Below are positions 17,943-26,601 of a stretch of 64,000 bases of DNA, in pieces. The stretch covers positions 62,001-126,000 of the forward strand of contig UQQF01000001.1 of assembly GCA_900543085.1 (NCBI GenBank), in the 5' to 3' direction. Made by a program: the position numbers and the translations under genes. Source of the stretch: an uncultured Eubacteriales bacterium. GTDB lineage: Bacteria > Bacillota > Clostridia > Oscillospirales > Oscillospiraceae. The notes beneath the pieces are model-generated. The model was not told where the DNA came from, searched no databases, and worked only from the letters and a program-made list of their open reading frames with translations. Position 1 is the first letter of the stretch. The number at the start of each line of letters is the position of its first letter.

Positions 17943-18863
17943 ATGCGTGTCGTATTCATGGGTACGCCGGACTTCGCAGCTGCGTCGCTCCAGGCTGTGA
18001 TAGACGCCGGATACGAGATCGCGGGCGTCTTTACCCAGCCGGACAAGCCCAAGGGTCGCGGCATGAAGCTCGCGCCCTGTGAGACAAAGCAGCTGGCGCT
18101 GGCAAACGGCCTGGAGGTCTACCAGCCCGCCAGCGTGCGCACTCCCGAGGCGCTGGAGCTTATGCGCTCGCTCGCGCCTGACATACTCTGCGTGGTCGCA
18201 TATGGCAAGATACTGCCGGACGAGCTGCTGGCCGTGCCCAGGTACGGCGCGGTAAACGTCCACGGCTCGCTCCTGCCCAGGTACCGCGGCGCCGCGCCGA
18301 TACAGTGGTCGGTGCTCAACGGCGACGAGTACGCGGGCGTCACCACGATGTACCTCGCCCACGACATGGACGCGGGCGACGTCATATTCCGCGAGGCCAC
18401 TGCCGTCGGCGAATATGAGACGGCGGGAGAGCTTTTCGACCGCCTGGCCGCGATGGGCGCAAAGCTCCTTGTGAAGACGCTCGGCGCGATAGAGGACGGC
18501 TCGGCTCCGCGCGAGGTGCAGAACCACGCCGAGGCCACCTATGTGGGACAGCTGGACAAGAGCATTTGCCCGATAGACTGGGAGAAGTCCCCGCGCGAGA
18601 TAGTCAAGCACATCTGCGGACTCAATCCCTGGCCCGTGGCCACCATGGAGCTTAACGGCGAGACGATGAAGGTGTACATGGCTCGTTACACCGATACGGC
18701 CACGGACAAGGCTCCGGGCAGCGTGGTGAGCGCCGGTAAGGCCGGGCTTGAAGTCGCCTGCGGCGGCGGCAAGACCGTCATGATAACCGAGCTTCAGGCT
18801 CCGGGCAAGAAGCGCATGAGCGCGCACGACTACCTTATCGGCCACCCGGTGAGCGTGTCATGA
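17943..18863 (+). CDS. fmt: Methionyl-tRNA formyltransferase
   Basis: 306 residues. It formylates initiator Met-tRNA. MRVVFMGTPDFA opens the protein; VNVHGSLLPRYRGAAPIQW near residues 104-122 is the folate and catalytic segment, with Asn, His and the later Asp (MDAGDV) conserved. The ATG at 17943 fits the family start; a TTG at 17937 has the better-spaced GGAG and overlaps the def stop, so either is possible. It overlaps rsmB by 4 bases (ATGA). Confidence 0.96.
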   Translation: MRVVFMGTPDFAAASLQAVIDAGYEIAGVFTQPDKPKGRGMKLAPCETKQLALANGLEVYQPASVRTPEALELMRSLAPDILCVVAYGKILPDELLAVPRYGAVNVHGSLLPRYRGAAPIQWSVLNGDEYAGVTTMYLAHDMDAGDVIFREATAVGEYETAGELFDRLAAMGAKLLVKTLGAIEDGSAPREVQNHAEATYVGQLDKSICPIDWEKSPREIVKHICGLNPWPVATMELNGETMKVYMARYTDTATDKAPGSVVSAGKAGLEVACGGGKTVMITELQAPGKKRMSAHDYLIGHPVSVS

Positions 18864-20143
18864 GCAGCGCCAGGCTCGCCGCGCTGGACGCCATGAACAT
18901 GCTGCGCCGCGGCACGTTTTCAAGCGACGCTCTTGACGCCGCCGTACACGCGGCGAAGCTGGAGCCGCGCGACGCCGCGCTGTGCCAGCGCATAGTGCGC
19001 TCCACGGTCCAGAATCTGACGTATATAGACTATGTAATAGGCCTCTGGTGCTCAACTCCGGTGAAGAAGCTGGAGCGGACTGTGCTGGACATCCTCAGGA
19101 TATCCGCCGCGCAGCTCCTGTTCCTTGACCGGGTGCCCGCCAGCGCCGCGGTGAACGAGGGCGTGAACCTCTGCCGCGAGCGTGGCAAGGCTCGCGCCGC
19201 GGGGCTTGTAAACGGCGTGCTGCGCCGAATTGCCGAGAACCGTGACAGCATACCGCCTGTTCCGGGCGCAGGCGCCGCCGAATATCTCAGCACGCGCTAC
19301 AGCCATCCGCTGTGGCTGGTGCGGGAGTTTGTGTCCCGCAGGGGGTATGACGGAGCCGAGGCCGTCCTTGCCGCCAATAACGCCGAGCCTCCGCTCACGA
19401 TACAGACCAACACGCTCAAGACCACGCCCGACGCGCTTGCGGCCGCGCTCTCCGAGGCCGGGTACATGTTTGAGAGCGGGCTTTGCGCCGGCTCGTTCGA
19501 CCTGGCCGGCGCGGGCAGCGTGGAGCGCATACCCGGATACGCCGGCGGACTGTTCTACGTGCAGGACGCGGCGGCGCGCATGGCGGTGGAGAGCATAGGG
19601 CTCAAGCCCGGCATGAGCGTCCTGGACGCGTGCAGCGCCCCGGGCGGCAAGAGCTTCGCCGCCGCCATGCTCATGCGCGGCGAGGGGCGGATACTCGCCT
19701 GCGACCTCAAGGAGAAGCGCCTCAGGCGCGTCTGTGAGGGCGCCGGGCGACTGGGCATAGACATGATAGATACGCGCGCCATGGACGCAAGAGCGCCGTC
19801 TGAGGAACTTCACGAAGCGTTTGACGTCGTAATAGCTGACGCGCCATGCTCCGGCTTCGGCGTGGTACGCCGTAAGGCCGAGATACGCTTCAAGAGCCCT
19901 GAGGAGATAGCACCGCTGCCGGAGATACAGCTCGGCATACTGCGCGCCATGGCCGGGTGCGTCAAGCCCGGAGGTACGCTTTTATACTCGACCTGTACGC
20001 TGCTCGCGCGCGAAAACGAAGACGTCGCCGCCGCCTTCCTCGGCGAGCACGGTGAGTTCACCGTGGCGGAGGAGCGCACACTCTGGCCGGACACTGACAA
20101 AACGGACGGATTTTTCATATGCAGGATGGTAAAATCAACATAA
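18860..20143 (+). CDS. rsmB: 16S rRNA (cytosine-967-C5)-methyltransferase
   Basis: 427 residues. An N-terminal NusB-like helical domain (about 1-130) is followed by a SAM-dependent RNA m5C methyltransferase domain. LDACSAPGGKSFAAA near 254-268 binds SAM; IADAPCSGFGVVRRK near 324-338 carries the releasing cysteine and LLYSTCTL near 375-382 the catalytic cysteine. The 3' end overlaps rlmN by 25 bases, with the rlmN start inside the last codons. Confidence 0.95.
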   Translation: MSSARLAALDAMNMLRRGTFSSDALDAAVHAAKLEPRDAALCQRIVRSTVQNLTYIDYVIGLWCSTPVKKLERTVLDILRISAAQLLFLDRVPASAAVNEGVNLCRERGKARAAGLVNGVLRRIAENRDSIPPVPGAGAAEYLSTRYSHPLWLVREFVSRRGYDGAEAVLAANNAEPPLTIQTNTLKTTPDALAAALSEAGYMFESGLCAGSFDLAGAGSVERIPGYAGGLFYVQDAAARMAVESIGLKPGMSVLDACSAPGGKSFAAAMLMRGEGRILACDLKEKRLRRVCEGAGRLGIDMIDTRAMDARAPSEELHEAFDVVIADAPCSGFGVVRRKAEIRFKSPEEIAPLPEIQLGILRAMAGCVKPGGTLLYSTCTLLARENEDVAAAFLGEHGEFTVAEERTLWPDTDKTDGFFICRMVKST

Positions 20144-21177
20144 GATCGCTTCTGCCGGAGGAGATATCCGCCGAGCTTAAGGCCATGGGTCAGCCCGCCT
20201 ACAGAGCCAGGCAGGTGTTTGAGTGGCTCACGCGCGGCGTGGAGAGCTATGACGAGATGTCGAACCTCCCCAAGCAGCTGCGCGCCGCGCTGGCCGAGCG
20301 CTTCTATTTGGGCGCGCCGCAGGTGGAGCGCAAGCAGGTCTCGGCCGAGGACGGCACCATAAAGTACCTGTGGGATCTGCGCGACGGAAACGCCGTGGAG
20401 ACGGTCGTCATGCGCTATCACTACGGCAACAGCGTGTGCATCTCCACGCAGGTCGGCTGCCGCCAGGGCTGCGCCTTCTGCGCGTCCACGATAGGCGGGC
20501 TGGTCAGGAACCTTGACGCGGGCGAAATGCTGGAGGAGGTCATGTTCTCCGAGAAGGAGTCGGGCTTGAAGATAGGGCACATAGTGCTCATGGGCATAGG
20601 CGAACCGCTGGACAACTTCGACAACGTCATGAAGTTCCTAAGGCTCGTGAACCACCCGGAAGGCATGAACATCGGCATGAGGCACATTTCACTTTCTACC
20701 TGCGGGATAACAGAAAAGTTTGACAAACTGGCCGAACTTAATTTACAATTGACTTTATCGGTATCCCTGCACGCGCCGGACGACGAGACTCGCTCGAAGA
20801 TAATGCCGGCGAACAGGGGCAGGGGAGTTGTGAAGCTCATAGACGAGTGCGAGGCGTATTTCAACCGCACCGGGCGGCGCATCTCCTTTGAATACGCAAT
20901 GATAGATGGTGTGAACGATTCGCCCGCGCAGGCGGCTCTGCTGGCCAAGCACGCGAAAAGGGCGCATGCGCACGTGAATCTCATACCGCTCAACCACGTA
21001 GACGAGCGCTCGTTTGAGCCGACTCCGCCCGAACGCCTGAGCGCGTTCCGCAAGGCTCTGGAGCGCGAGGGCGTCAACGTGACCGTAAGACGAAGGCTGG
21101 GTGGCGACATCGACGCCTCGTGCGGCCAGCTAAGAAAGAAGACAGCGGACGCCGCAGCCGCAGGAACGGGGAGCTAA
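20119..21177 (+). CDS. rlmN: 23S rRNA (adenine-2503-C2)-methyltransferase
   Basis: 352 residues. It is a radical-SAM methyltransferase that also modifies some tRNAs. The cluster motif CRQGCAFCAST lies near residues 114-124, GIGEPLDNFDNV near 154, and the C-terminal methyl-carrying cysteine in GDIDASCGQLR near 333-343. Length is standard. Cysteines needed for the reaction are present, and there is no sign of a Cfr-type resistance variant. It ends in a TAATG overlap with prpC. Confidence 0.96.
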   Translation: MQDGKINIRSLLPEEISAELKAMGQPAYRARQVFEWLTRGVESYDEMSNLPKQLRAALAERFYLGAPQVERKQVSAEDGTIKYLWDLRDGNAVETVVMRYHYGNSVCISTQVGCRQGCAFCASTIGGLVRNLDAGEMLEEVMFSEKESGLKIGHIVLMGIGEPLDNFDNVMKFLRLVNHPEGMNIGMRHISLSTCGITEKFDKLAELNLQLTLSVSLHAPDDETRSKIMPANRGRGVVKLIDECEAYFNRTGRRISFEYAMIDGVNDSPAQAALLAKHAKRAHAHVNLIPLNHVDERSFEPTPPERLSAFRKALEREGVNVTVRRRLGGDIDASCGQLRKKTADAAAAGTGS

Positions 21178-21914
21178 TGAACAGCTTTGGCATCACAGAC
21201 AGGGGAGCTGTGCGCAGGGACAACCAGGACAGCTTCCTAATAGAGAGGCTTGACGAGCAGGAGTGCATCATAGCCGTATTGTGCGACGGCATGGGCGGTG
21301 AGAAGGCCGGCAACATAGCCAGCGACCTCGCCGCAAAGACGTACATTGCCGGGCTGAGGGAAAAGATACTCGCCAACAAAAAGCGCAAGCCGGATATCAA
21401 GACCATGATGTCCGACGCCTGCGACACGGCAAACCACATGATCTACTCATATTCCTGCTTTGACACCGACTACACCGGTATGGGTACAACGCTTGTCTCC
21501 GCAGTCATCTACGGGGACGCGGCGTATGTGCTGAATGTGGGGGACAGTCGCTGCTACAAGCTGACGCGAAAGCGCATGACCCAGGTCACACGGGATCATT
21601 CGCTGGTTCAGGATCTGGTTGACAGGGGGGAACTCACGCCCGAGCAGGCGCGGACACACCCGCGCAGGAACGTGATAACGCGCGCTCTGGGCGTGAACGA
21701 GCTGGTTCCCTGCGACATATTTACACCCAAGCTTCAGCGCGGCGAAATGCTGCTGCTGTGCTCGGACGGACTGACAAATATGCTCGAGGACAAGGAGATA
21801 TTTGCAATTTACCGCAGGAACCCAGACCCCTTGTCGCTTGGCAGGGCGCTCATGGCCGAAACGCTTGAGCGCGGAGCCAGGGACAACGTCACGATAGTCA
21901 TCATATCCAAATAA
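21177..21914 (+). CDS. prpC: PP2C-type Ser/Thr phosphatase
   Basis: 245 residues. Motifs RDNQDSF (residues 14-20), CDGMGGEKAGNIAS (near 39-52), GMGTTLVSA (near 102-110), NVGDSRCY (near 120-127), RDHSLV (near 138), LLCSDGLTNML (near 191) and RDNVTIVI (near 234) are the metal-binding motifs of the PP2C fold. It opposes the neighbouring PrkC kinase. The start at 21177 sits in a TAATG overlap with rlmN and follows GGGGAG; a GTG further upstream lies inside rlmN. Confidence 0.95.
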   Translation: MNSFGITDRGAVRRDNQDSFLIERLDEQECIIAVLCDGMGGEKAGNIASDLAAKTYIAGLREKILANKKRKPDIKTMMSDACDTANHMIYSYSCFDTDYTGMGTTLVSAVIYGDAAYVLNVGDSRCYKLTRKRMTQVTRDHSLVQDLVDRGELTPEQARTHPRRNVITRALGVNELVPCDIFTPKLQRGEMLLLCSDGLTNMLEDKEIFAIYRRNPDPLSLGRALMAETLERGARDNVTIVIISK

Positions 21915-21937
21915 CCCCGGAACGTTTGGAGGCACCC

Positions 21938-23692
21938 ATGGACAACAATATGGACAAGTATTTGGGCACCTGTTTGGACGACAGGTATGAGATAGTTGAA
22001 GTCATCGGCGCCGGAGGCATGGCGGTGGTCTACAAGGCCATCGACCAGCGCCTGAACCGCTTTGTCGCCGTCAAAATACTGCGTGACGAGCTTGCCCGTG
22101 ACGAGGAGTTCAGAGCCAGGTTCCAGATCGAGGCTCAGGCCGTCGCCATGCTCTCGCACCCGAACATCGTCTCCGTCTACGACGTGAGCCACACGGCGGG
22201 CGTGGAGTATATAGTCATGGAGCTCATTGAGGGCGTCACGCTGATGCAGTACATGCAGAAGAAGGGCGCGCTGAGCTGGAAGGAAGCGGCGCACTTCTCG
22301 ACGCAGATCGCAAAGGCGCTTGAGCACGCCCACTCCAAGGGAATAGTTCACCGTGACATCAAGCCGCAGAATATCATGATACTGCGCGACGGCACCATAA
22401 AGGTCGCCGACTTCGGCATAGCCGCGCTGGAGAGTGCGCAGGAGCAGCGCAGCGACCAGACGGTCGGCTCGGTGCACTACATCGCGCCGGAGCAGGCCAG
22501 GGGCGAGACGCCCGACACGCGCAGCGACATATACTCGCTCGGCGTGGTTATGTACGAGATGCTCACCGGGCAGATGCCCTATGACGGCGAGACCGCCGAG
22601 CAGATCGCCCTCAAGCACATAGCGGGCGTCGCCGTGCCGCCGCGCCAGCTCAACGCCGAGATCCCCGAGGAGCTTGAGCGCATCACGCTCAAAGCCATGA
22701 ACGCGGACATCCGCGAGCGCTATCAGAGCGCGAGCGAGCTGCTGACCGACCTGGAGGAATTCAGGAAGCAGCAGGCCACCCTGGGCAGGGACTCAGGCGA
22801 GGAGTACGAGGACTACGAGGGCGTCATACCCGACGTGAGGCCGATAGGCACCACCGGCGAGATGAGCCAGGCAAAATACGCCCGCCGCAGAAAACGCTCC
22901 CGCAAGGTGAGCATCATGAGCGGCGCCGTCGGCGTGCTGGTGTTCATGATAGCCGTGTTCGTCTTTTTGTGGAACTACTGGCTGCGCGACATATTCAGCG
23001 TCGCCGAGCGCATAGAGCTGCCCAACTTCGTGGGTCAGAACTATGAGAGCATCGTGAACGACAGCAGCTACAGGGATCTGTACAATTTCACCGTCACCTA
23101 CTCCATCGACCCGGAGGTCAGCGAGGGCGTGATCATTTCCCAGGACCCCGAGGCCGGGCGGAGCCTGATGATAGTCCCGGAGGGCATAGACGTGACCCTC
23201 ACGGTCAGCACCGGCGTGCGCCAGACCACGGTTCCCGACGTCCTCAACGACCCGTACAGCGAGGCTACCGTGACTCTGCAAAACGCAGGCTTCAAGGTAG
23301 AGACGCAGTACGCGGCCAGCGACACGGTCACAGAGGGCTATGTCATATCCACCGACCCGGCGCCGGGAGAACAGCTGGCTCAGGGCTCCACGATTTTCGT
23401 CACGATAAGCAGCGGCCCCGTTGAGCGCACCGTGAGTATGCCGAACCTGGTCGGACGCACCGAGAGCGAGGCCAAGAGCATACTCAACAGCAACAACCTC
23501 GCCTACGCCGACACGACGTATATCGAAAGCGACCAGGAGGAAGGCACGGTCATACGCCAGAGTATAGACGCCTACGAGGAAGTGCCGGAGCACACTCGCA
23601 TTTACCTCTGGGTCTCCACCGGCCCGGCTGAAACGCCCGAGCCCACGGACACGGCGCCGCCGGAGACCACCGGCGCAGAAGGAGAACAGTAA
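21938..23692 (+). CDS. prkC: PASTA-domain Ser/Thr protein kinase PrkC
   Basis: 584 residues. The kinase domain (about 17-275) has the glycine loop GAGGMAVVYKA, K46, the catalytic loop HRDIKPQN (138-145) and DFG (158-160). An arginine/lysine-rich segment precedes one transmembrane helix at about 326-348. Outside the cell are three PASTA domains (about 358-425, 430-494, 498-562), which bind muropeptides, and a short Pro/Thr-rich tail. The kinase links peptidoglycan fragments to spore germination and growth control. The ATG at 21938 is set by GGAGG 5 bases upstream; a TTG at 21926 is less likely. Confidence 0.96.
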   Translation: MDNNMDKYLGTCLDDRYEIVEVIGAGGMAVVYKAIDQRLNRFVAVKILRDELARDEEFRARFQIEAQAVAMLSHPNIVSVYDVSHTAGVEYIVMELIEGVTLMQYMQKKGALSWKEAAHFSTQIAKALEHAHSKGIVHRDIKPQNIMILRDGTIKVADFGIAALESAQEQRSDQTVGSVHYIAPEQARGETPDTRSDIYSLGVVMYEMLTGQMPYDGETAEQIALKHIAGVAVPPRQLNAEIPEELERITLKAMNADIRERYQSASELLTDLEEFRKQQATLGRDSGEEYEDYEGVIPDVRPIGTTGEMSQAKYARRRKRSRKVSIMSGAVGVLVFMIAVFVFLWNYWLRDIFSVAERIELPNFVGQNYESIVNDSSYRDLYNFTVTYSIDPEVSEGVIISQDPEAGRSLMIVPEGIDVTLTVSTGVRQTTVPDVLNDPYSEATVTLQNAGFKVETQYAASDTVTEGYVISTDPAPGEQLAQGSTIFVTISSGPVERTVSMPNLVGRTESEAKSILNSNNLAYADTTYIESDQEEGTVIRQSIDAYEEVPEHTRIYLWVSTGPAETPEPTDTAPPETTGAEGEQ

Positions 23693-23694
23693 GT

Positions 23695-24573
23695 ATGCCT
23701 GAGGGCGTTATAGTAAAGGCTCTGAGCGGGTTTTACTACGTCAGAACCGGCAGCGAAACGGTCGAGTGCAGAGCACGCGGCCGTTTCCGGCTGGACGGCA
23801 CCAGCCCGCTGGTCGGCGACAGGGTGGAAATCTCGCTCGACGCGCAGGGCAAGGGCAGGGTGGATAAGCTACTGCCCAGGAAGAACTTCTTCGTGCGCCC
23901 GGCCGTCGCCAATATAGACGTGCTCATCTCGGTCGCAAGCGAGGTGGAGCCTGTCACCGACCCATTCCTTATCGACCGGGTCACCAGCACGGCGGAGCAC
24001 AATGGCTGCGAGGTAATCATCTGCATCAACAAGTCGGACGCCTCCGACTCCCGCCGCCTTGCGGACATATACGCCGCAACGCCGTACAAGGTGATAGAGA
24101 CCAGCGCCGTCACCGGCGCGGGTCTGGACGAGCTGGCCGAGTGCATCAAGGGCAAGGTCTGCGCCTTTTCCGGGAACTCTGGCGTGGGCAAGAGCAGCAT
24201 AATGAACGCACTGGAGCCGGGTCTGGACTTGAAGACGGGCGAAATCAGCGAAAAGCTCGGGCGAGGACGGCACACCACCCGCCACGTTGAGATTTTCCCC
24301 GTGGCCGGGGGGTACTGCGCCGATACGCCGGGCTTCGCCTCCTTCGACGTGGAGCAGATGCCGCCTATCCCCAAGGGCGAATTGCAGCACACCTTCCCGG
24401 AGTTTGAGCCGTACATAGGCCGCTGCCGCTTTGACGACTGCGCCCACATCAAAGAGCCGAGCTGCGCCGTGCGCGCGGCGATCGAGGCCGGCGAAATATC
24501 CCACAGCCGGTACGAGAGCTATTGCAGGCTCTACGAGATAAGCGCCCAGTACAAGGAGTGGGAGCAGCGCTGA
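23695..24573 (+). CDS. rsgA: Ribosome small-subunit-dependent GTPase A
   Basis: 292 residues. It is a circularly permuted GTPase acting in late 30S maturation. An OB-fold (about 1-68) is followed by the G motifs in the order G4 NKSD (about 111-114), G1 GNSGVGKSS (about 161-169) and G3 DTPGF (about 209-213). The C-terminal zinc knuckle is CRFDDCAHIKEPSC (near 243-256). It starts 2 bases after prkC. In Bacillus rpe and thiN follow; both are absent here. Confidence 0.96.
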   Translation: MPEGVIVKALSGFYYVRTGSETVECRARGRFRLDGTSPLVGDRVEISLDAQGKGRVDKLLPRKNFFVRPAVANIDVLISVASEVEPVTDPFLIDRVTSTAEHNGCEVIICINKSDASDSRRLADIYAATPYKVIETSAVTGAGLDELAECIKGKVCAFSGNSGVGKSSIMNALEPGLDLKTGEISEKLGRGRHTTRHVEIFPVAGGYCADTPGFASFDVEQMPPIPKGELQHTFPEFEPYIGRCRFDDCAHIKEPSCAVRAAIEAGEISHSRYESYCRLYEISAQYKEWEQR

Positions 24574-24590
24574 ACAAACGCCGAAAGACG

Positions 24591-24621
24591 CGCCCCGGAG
24601 CACGCGCTCCGGGGTGTTTTT
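24591..24621 (+). terminator. Rho-independent terminator after rsgA
   Basis: GCCCCGGAGC (24592-24601) pairs, with one wobble pair, to GCTCCGGGGT (24606-24615); GTTTTT follows. It ends the priA-rsgA run. Confidence 0.8.
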
Positions 24622-24645
24622 GCGCCCTGCGGCCTTTTGCGCGAG

Positions 24646-24675
24646 TAACACTCCTGGCTCGACCCGCATATACTA
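24646..24675 (+). promoter_or_regulatory. Candidate sporulation (SigE- or SigK-type) promoter
   Basis: CATATACT at 24667-24674 resembles the SigE -10 (CATACAnT), with TAACACT (24646-24652) 14 bases upstream as -35. The same bases also read AC-17-CATANNNTA, the SigK pattern. It lies 18 bases before the 55-aa gene that precedes spoVM. No SigA box is visible in this gap. Read by eye. Confidence 0.35.
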
Positions 24676-24692
24676 CAAGCGGGGGTGAAGCT

Positions 24693-24860
24693 ATGTGCGG
24701 GCGTAGGCGGCGCAGGAGAGGACCTGCGGTGGGCTGGCTGGTGATACTGGCCGGTATAGTTATCATACTCGCGCTCATACTGCCGGCAGGGTTTTGGTGG
24801 TTTGCGCTCGCCATAGCGCTTATTGCCGGCGGCATATGGCTGCTGCGCAGCTGTAATTAG
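24693..24860 (+). CDS. Small membrane protein of unknown function
   Basis: 55 residues. A strongly basic start (MCGRRRRRRGP) is followed by two hydrophobic helices (about 13-32 and 34-50), giving a hairpin-like membrane protein with the basic end inside. GGGGGTGAAG lies upstream of the ATG as a ribosome-binding site. It is immediately followed by spoVM and shares its upstream region, so a sporulation role is plausible. I do not recognise a family. Confidence 0.7.
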   Translation: MCGRRRRRRGPAVGWLVILAGIVIILALILPAGFWWFALAIALIAGGIWLLRSCN

Positions 24861-24870
24861 GAGGTAGACT

Positions 24871-24951
24871 ATGCGAATACTTGTCATCCGGCTTCCGGCC
24901 TTTTTGTCGAGGCTGATACTGAAGCTGAGCGGAAGAACACAGTCCGAGTAA
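24871..24951 (+). CDS. spoVM: Stage V sporulation protein M (SpoVM)
   Basis: 26 residues, exactly the length of Bacillus subtilis SpoVM. The sequence begins MRILVIRLPAFLSRLILKL; the pattern M-[KR]-x-x-x-I-[KR]-L-P-x-F-L is shared with the Bacillus protein. SpoVM is an amphipathic helix that recognises the convex forespore membrane and recruits SpoIVA, the coat basement-layer ATPase. A perfect AGGAGG sits 8 bases before the ATG. The position, downstream of rsgA in a priA-def-fmt-rsmB-rlmN-prpC-prkC-rsgA series, also matches Bacillus. It is easily missed because of its size. Confidence 0.9.
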   Translation: MRILVIRLPAFLSRLILKLSGRTQSE

Positions 24952-24977
24952 TATGTCAGACCAACCCCTCATAGGCT
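24949..24977 (+). promoter_or_regulatory. Candidate SigE-type promoter of the SPOCS/LysM gene
   Basis: TAATATG at 24949-24955 (6 of 7 to KMATATT), a 14-base spacer, and CATAGGCT at 24970-24977 (5 of 7 to CATACAnT). It lies about 30 bases before the ATG at 25008. Read by eye. Confidence 0.35.
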
Positions 24978-25007
24978 GTACAGAAACTTCTTACGAGGGG
25001 AGATACC

Positions 25008-26534
25008 ATGGATCTGACTGTCAAATGCAGCGGCATTGCCTGCTGTGAGAGGGTTTTTGAGTACGCCATGCCTGTTGAAGATGCCTCAGAGACCGTAGTG
25101 CCGGATACCATGCCGGATGTTGAGCGCATCCTCTGCGCCGAAGGCATGGTAATGATACGGAGCAAAGAGGTGACGAACGAGCGCGTGAACGTATCGGCCG
25201 TTGTCGGAGCCACAGTGCTGTATGCTCCGGAGGGCGGAGAAGGCGTGTGTACTCTGGGCGCGTCGATACCGATAGTGGTGGATGTGGACGCCACGGGTGT
25301 CACGGAAGACAGCTCTGCAGTCGCCTCGCTCACCCTGTCCAATGTCGAGGCGCGTATGCTCAATCCGCGCAAGCTGCTTGTCCGCGCCGTTGTAAATGTG
25401 GAGATAGAGTGCTACAACCGCTCCGAGCTGTCTGTGACCACCGGGTTGGACGGCGACGGAGCCGCGAGCGTGGAGACCCTGTGCGAAGCCGCGTCCATCA
25501 GCCCGGTCATCTGTGTCAGGGAAAAGACCTTTGTCGTCTCGGACGAGTACCGCCTACAGCCCGGACTGCTGCCCATCGGTACGCTGCTCTGGCACACGGC
25601 GGAGATAATCCCGGGCAGCGTGAGGAGCGTGGGCGCCAAGCTCATCTTTAACGGCACGGTTAGGCTCTCTGCGCTCTATGAGGCGGCCAACAGCACGGAG
25701 CTGTGCCCCGTCAGCTTCGAGACGGAGTTTTCTCAGATGATCGACGCGGACACGGACTTCGCCAGTCCCGATTGCAGCGTATACTCCATGCTCACCGCCG
25801 AATACGTGGAGCCGGTCACGCTTGCGGGAGGGGAGAGGGGGATCTCCGCAGAGTTCCACCTGGTAAGCCAGTGCGTCTGTACGGACAGCGTAAGGGTGCA
25901 GTGCATGACCGACTGCTACAGCAACGCCTGCGAGCTGGAGATCGGCCGCTCACAGACTGAGCTGAGCTGCATCCAGCGCAGGAGCACGGTGCGCGCCTCG
26001 GTGCATGAGACTCTGGCCGCATCTCCGGCTCCGGTGAACATATGCAGAGTTATATGCCGCACCGGCGCCGCCGAATGCGAGGGCGGCATGCTGCGATGCC
26101 CGGTGAGTGCGACGGCCATATACACCGCGAGCGACGGCGGCGTGTACTCCACGTCCCGGCGGCTGACCTGCGAGGCTCCCAGTGAGCTGGCGGAGGGCGA
26201 GTACGCGATGAGCGTGCGCGCGAGCTGCGCCGAGTGTACCTCAGCGATAGCGCAGGGCGGCATTGACGTCCGCGTCGTTGTGGACTTTGAGCTGGTGAGC
26301 GCCAAGCGCACGGTGTTCACGCAGATCGCCGCCGTGGAGCCGGCGGAAGCGCAGGAGAACGCCGACTATCCGTCGATAACCGTCATCCGCGCCGGGGAGG
26401 CCGACACCCTCTGGTCGCTCGGCAAGCGATACCACTCCACAGGCGCGATGATAGCCGAGCTGAATTCCCTCGCCGACGGCGACAAGCTCACAGGCCGTGT
26501 ACTGCTGATTCCCTGCGCACGGCTTAAAGGCTGA
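25008..26534 (+). CDS. SPOCS (DUF3794) and LysM domain protein
   Basis: 508 residues. Repeated SPOCS/DUF3794 modules (the segments starting VEDASETVVPDTMPDVERIL, near 20-140, and related beta-rich segments near 190-290 and 320-430) precede a C-terminal LysM domain near 455-505 (ITVIRAGEADTLWSLGKRYHS...LLIP). Such proteins are restricted to spore formers and are linked to spore-coat or cortex assembly; LysM would bind peptidoglycan. GAGGGGAGA is upstream of the ATG. It lies right after spoVM and ends at a shared terminator. Confidence 0.85.
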   Translation: MDLTVKCSGIACCERVFEYAMPVEDASETVVPDTMPDVERILCAEGMVMIRSKEVTNERVNVSAVVGATVLYAPEGGEGVCTLGASIPIVVDVDATGVTEDSSAVASLTLSNVEARMLNPRKLLVRAVVNVEIECYNRSELSVTTGLDGDGAASVETLCEAASISPVICVREKTFVVSDEYRLQPGLLPIGTLLWHTAEIIPGSVRSVGAKLIFNGTVRLSALYEAANSTELCPVSFETEFSQMIDADTDFASPDCSVYSMLTAEYVEPVTLAGGERGISAEFHLVSQCVCTDSVRVQCMTDCYSNACELEIGRSQTELSCIQRRSTVRASVHETLAASPAPVNICRVICRTGAAECEGGMLRCPVSATAIYTASDGGVYSTSRRLTCEAPSELAEGEYAMSVRASCAECTSAIAQGGIDVRVVVDFELVSAKRTVFTQIAAVEPAEAQENADYPSITVIRAGEADTLWSLGKRYHSTGAMIAELNSLADGDKLTGRVLLIPCARLKG

Positions 26535-26553
26535 TACATAACTAACTCAAACA

Positions 26554-26591
26554 AAAAGAGCCTCCGGCGAAAAATCGCCGGAGGCTCTTTT
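26554..26591 (+). terminator. Bidirectional terminator between the SPOCS gene and yebC
   Basis: A 17-base perfect stem AAAAGAGCCTCCGGCGA / TCGCCGGAGGCTCTTTT with an AAAA loop; A and T runs on either side make it work for both convergent genes. Confidence 0.9.
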
Positions 26592-26601
26592 ATATACTCT
26601 C

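Noticed and set aside
20119..21177. Cfr-type antibiotic-resistance methyltransferase.
   Set aside because: Gene order and sequence (conserved C-terminal cysteine region, rsmB and prpC as neighbours) fit ordinary RlmN.
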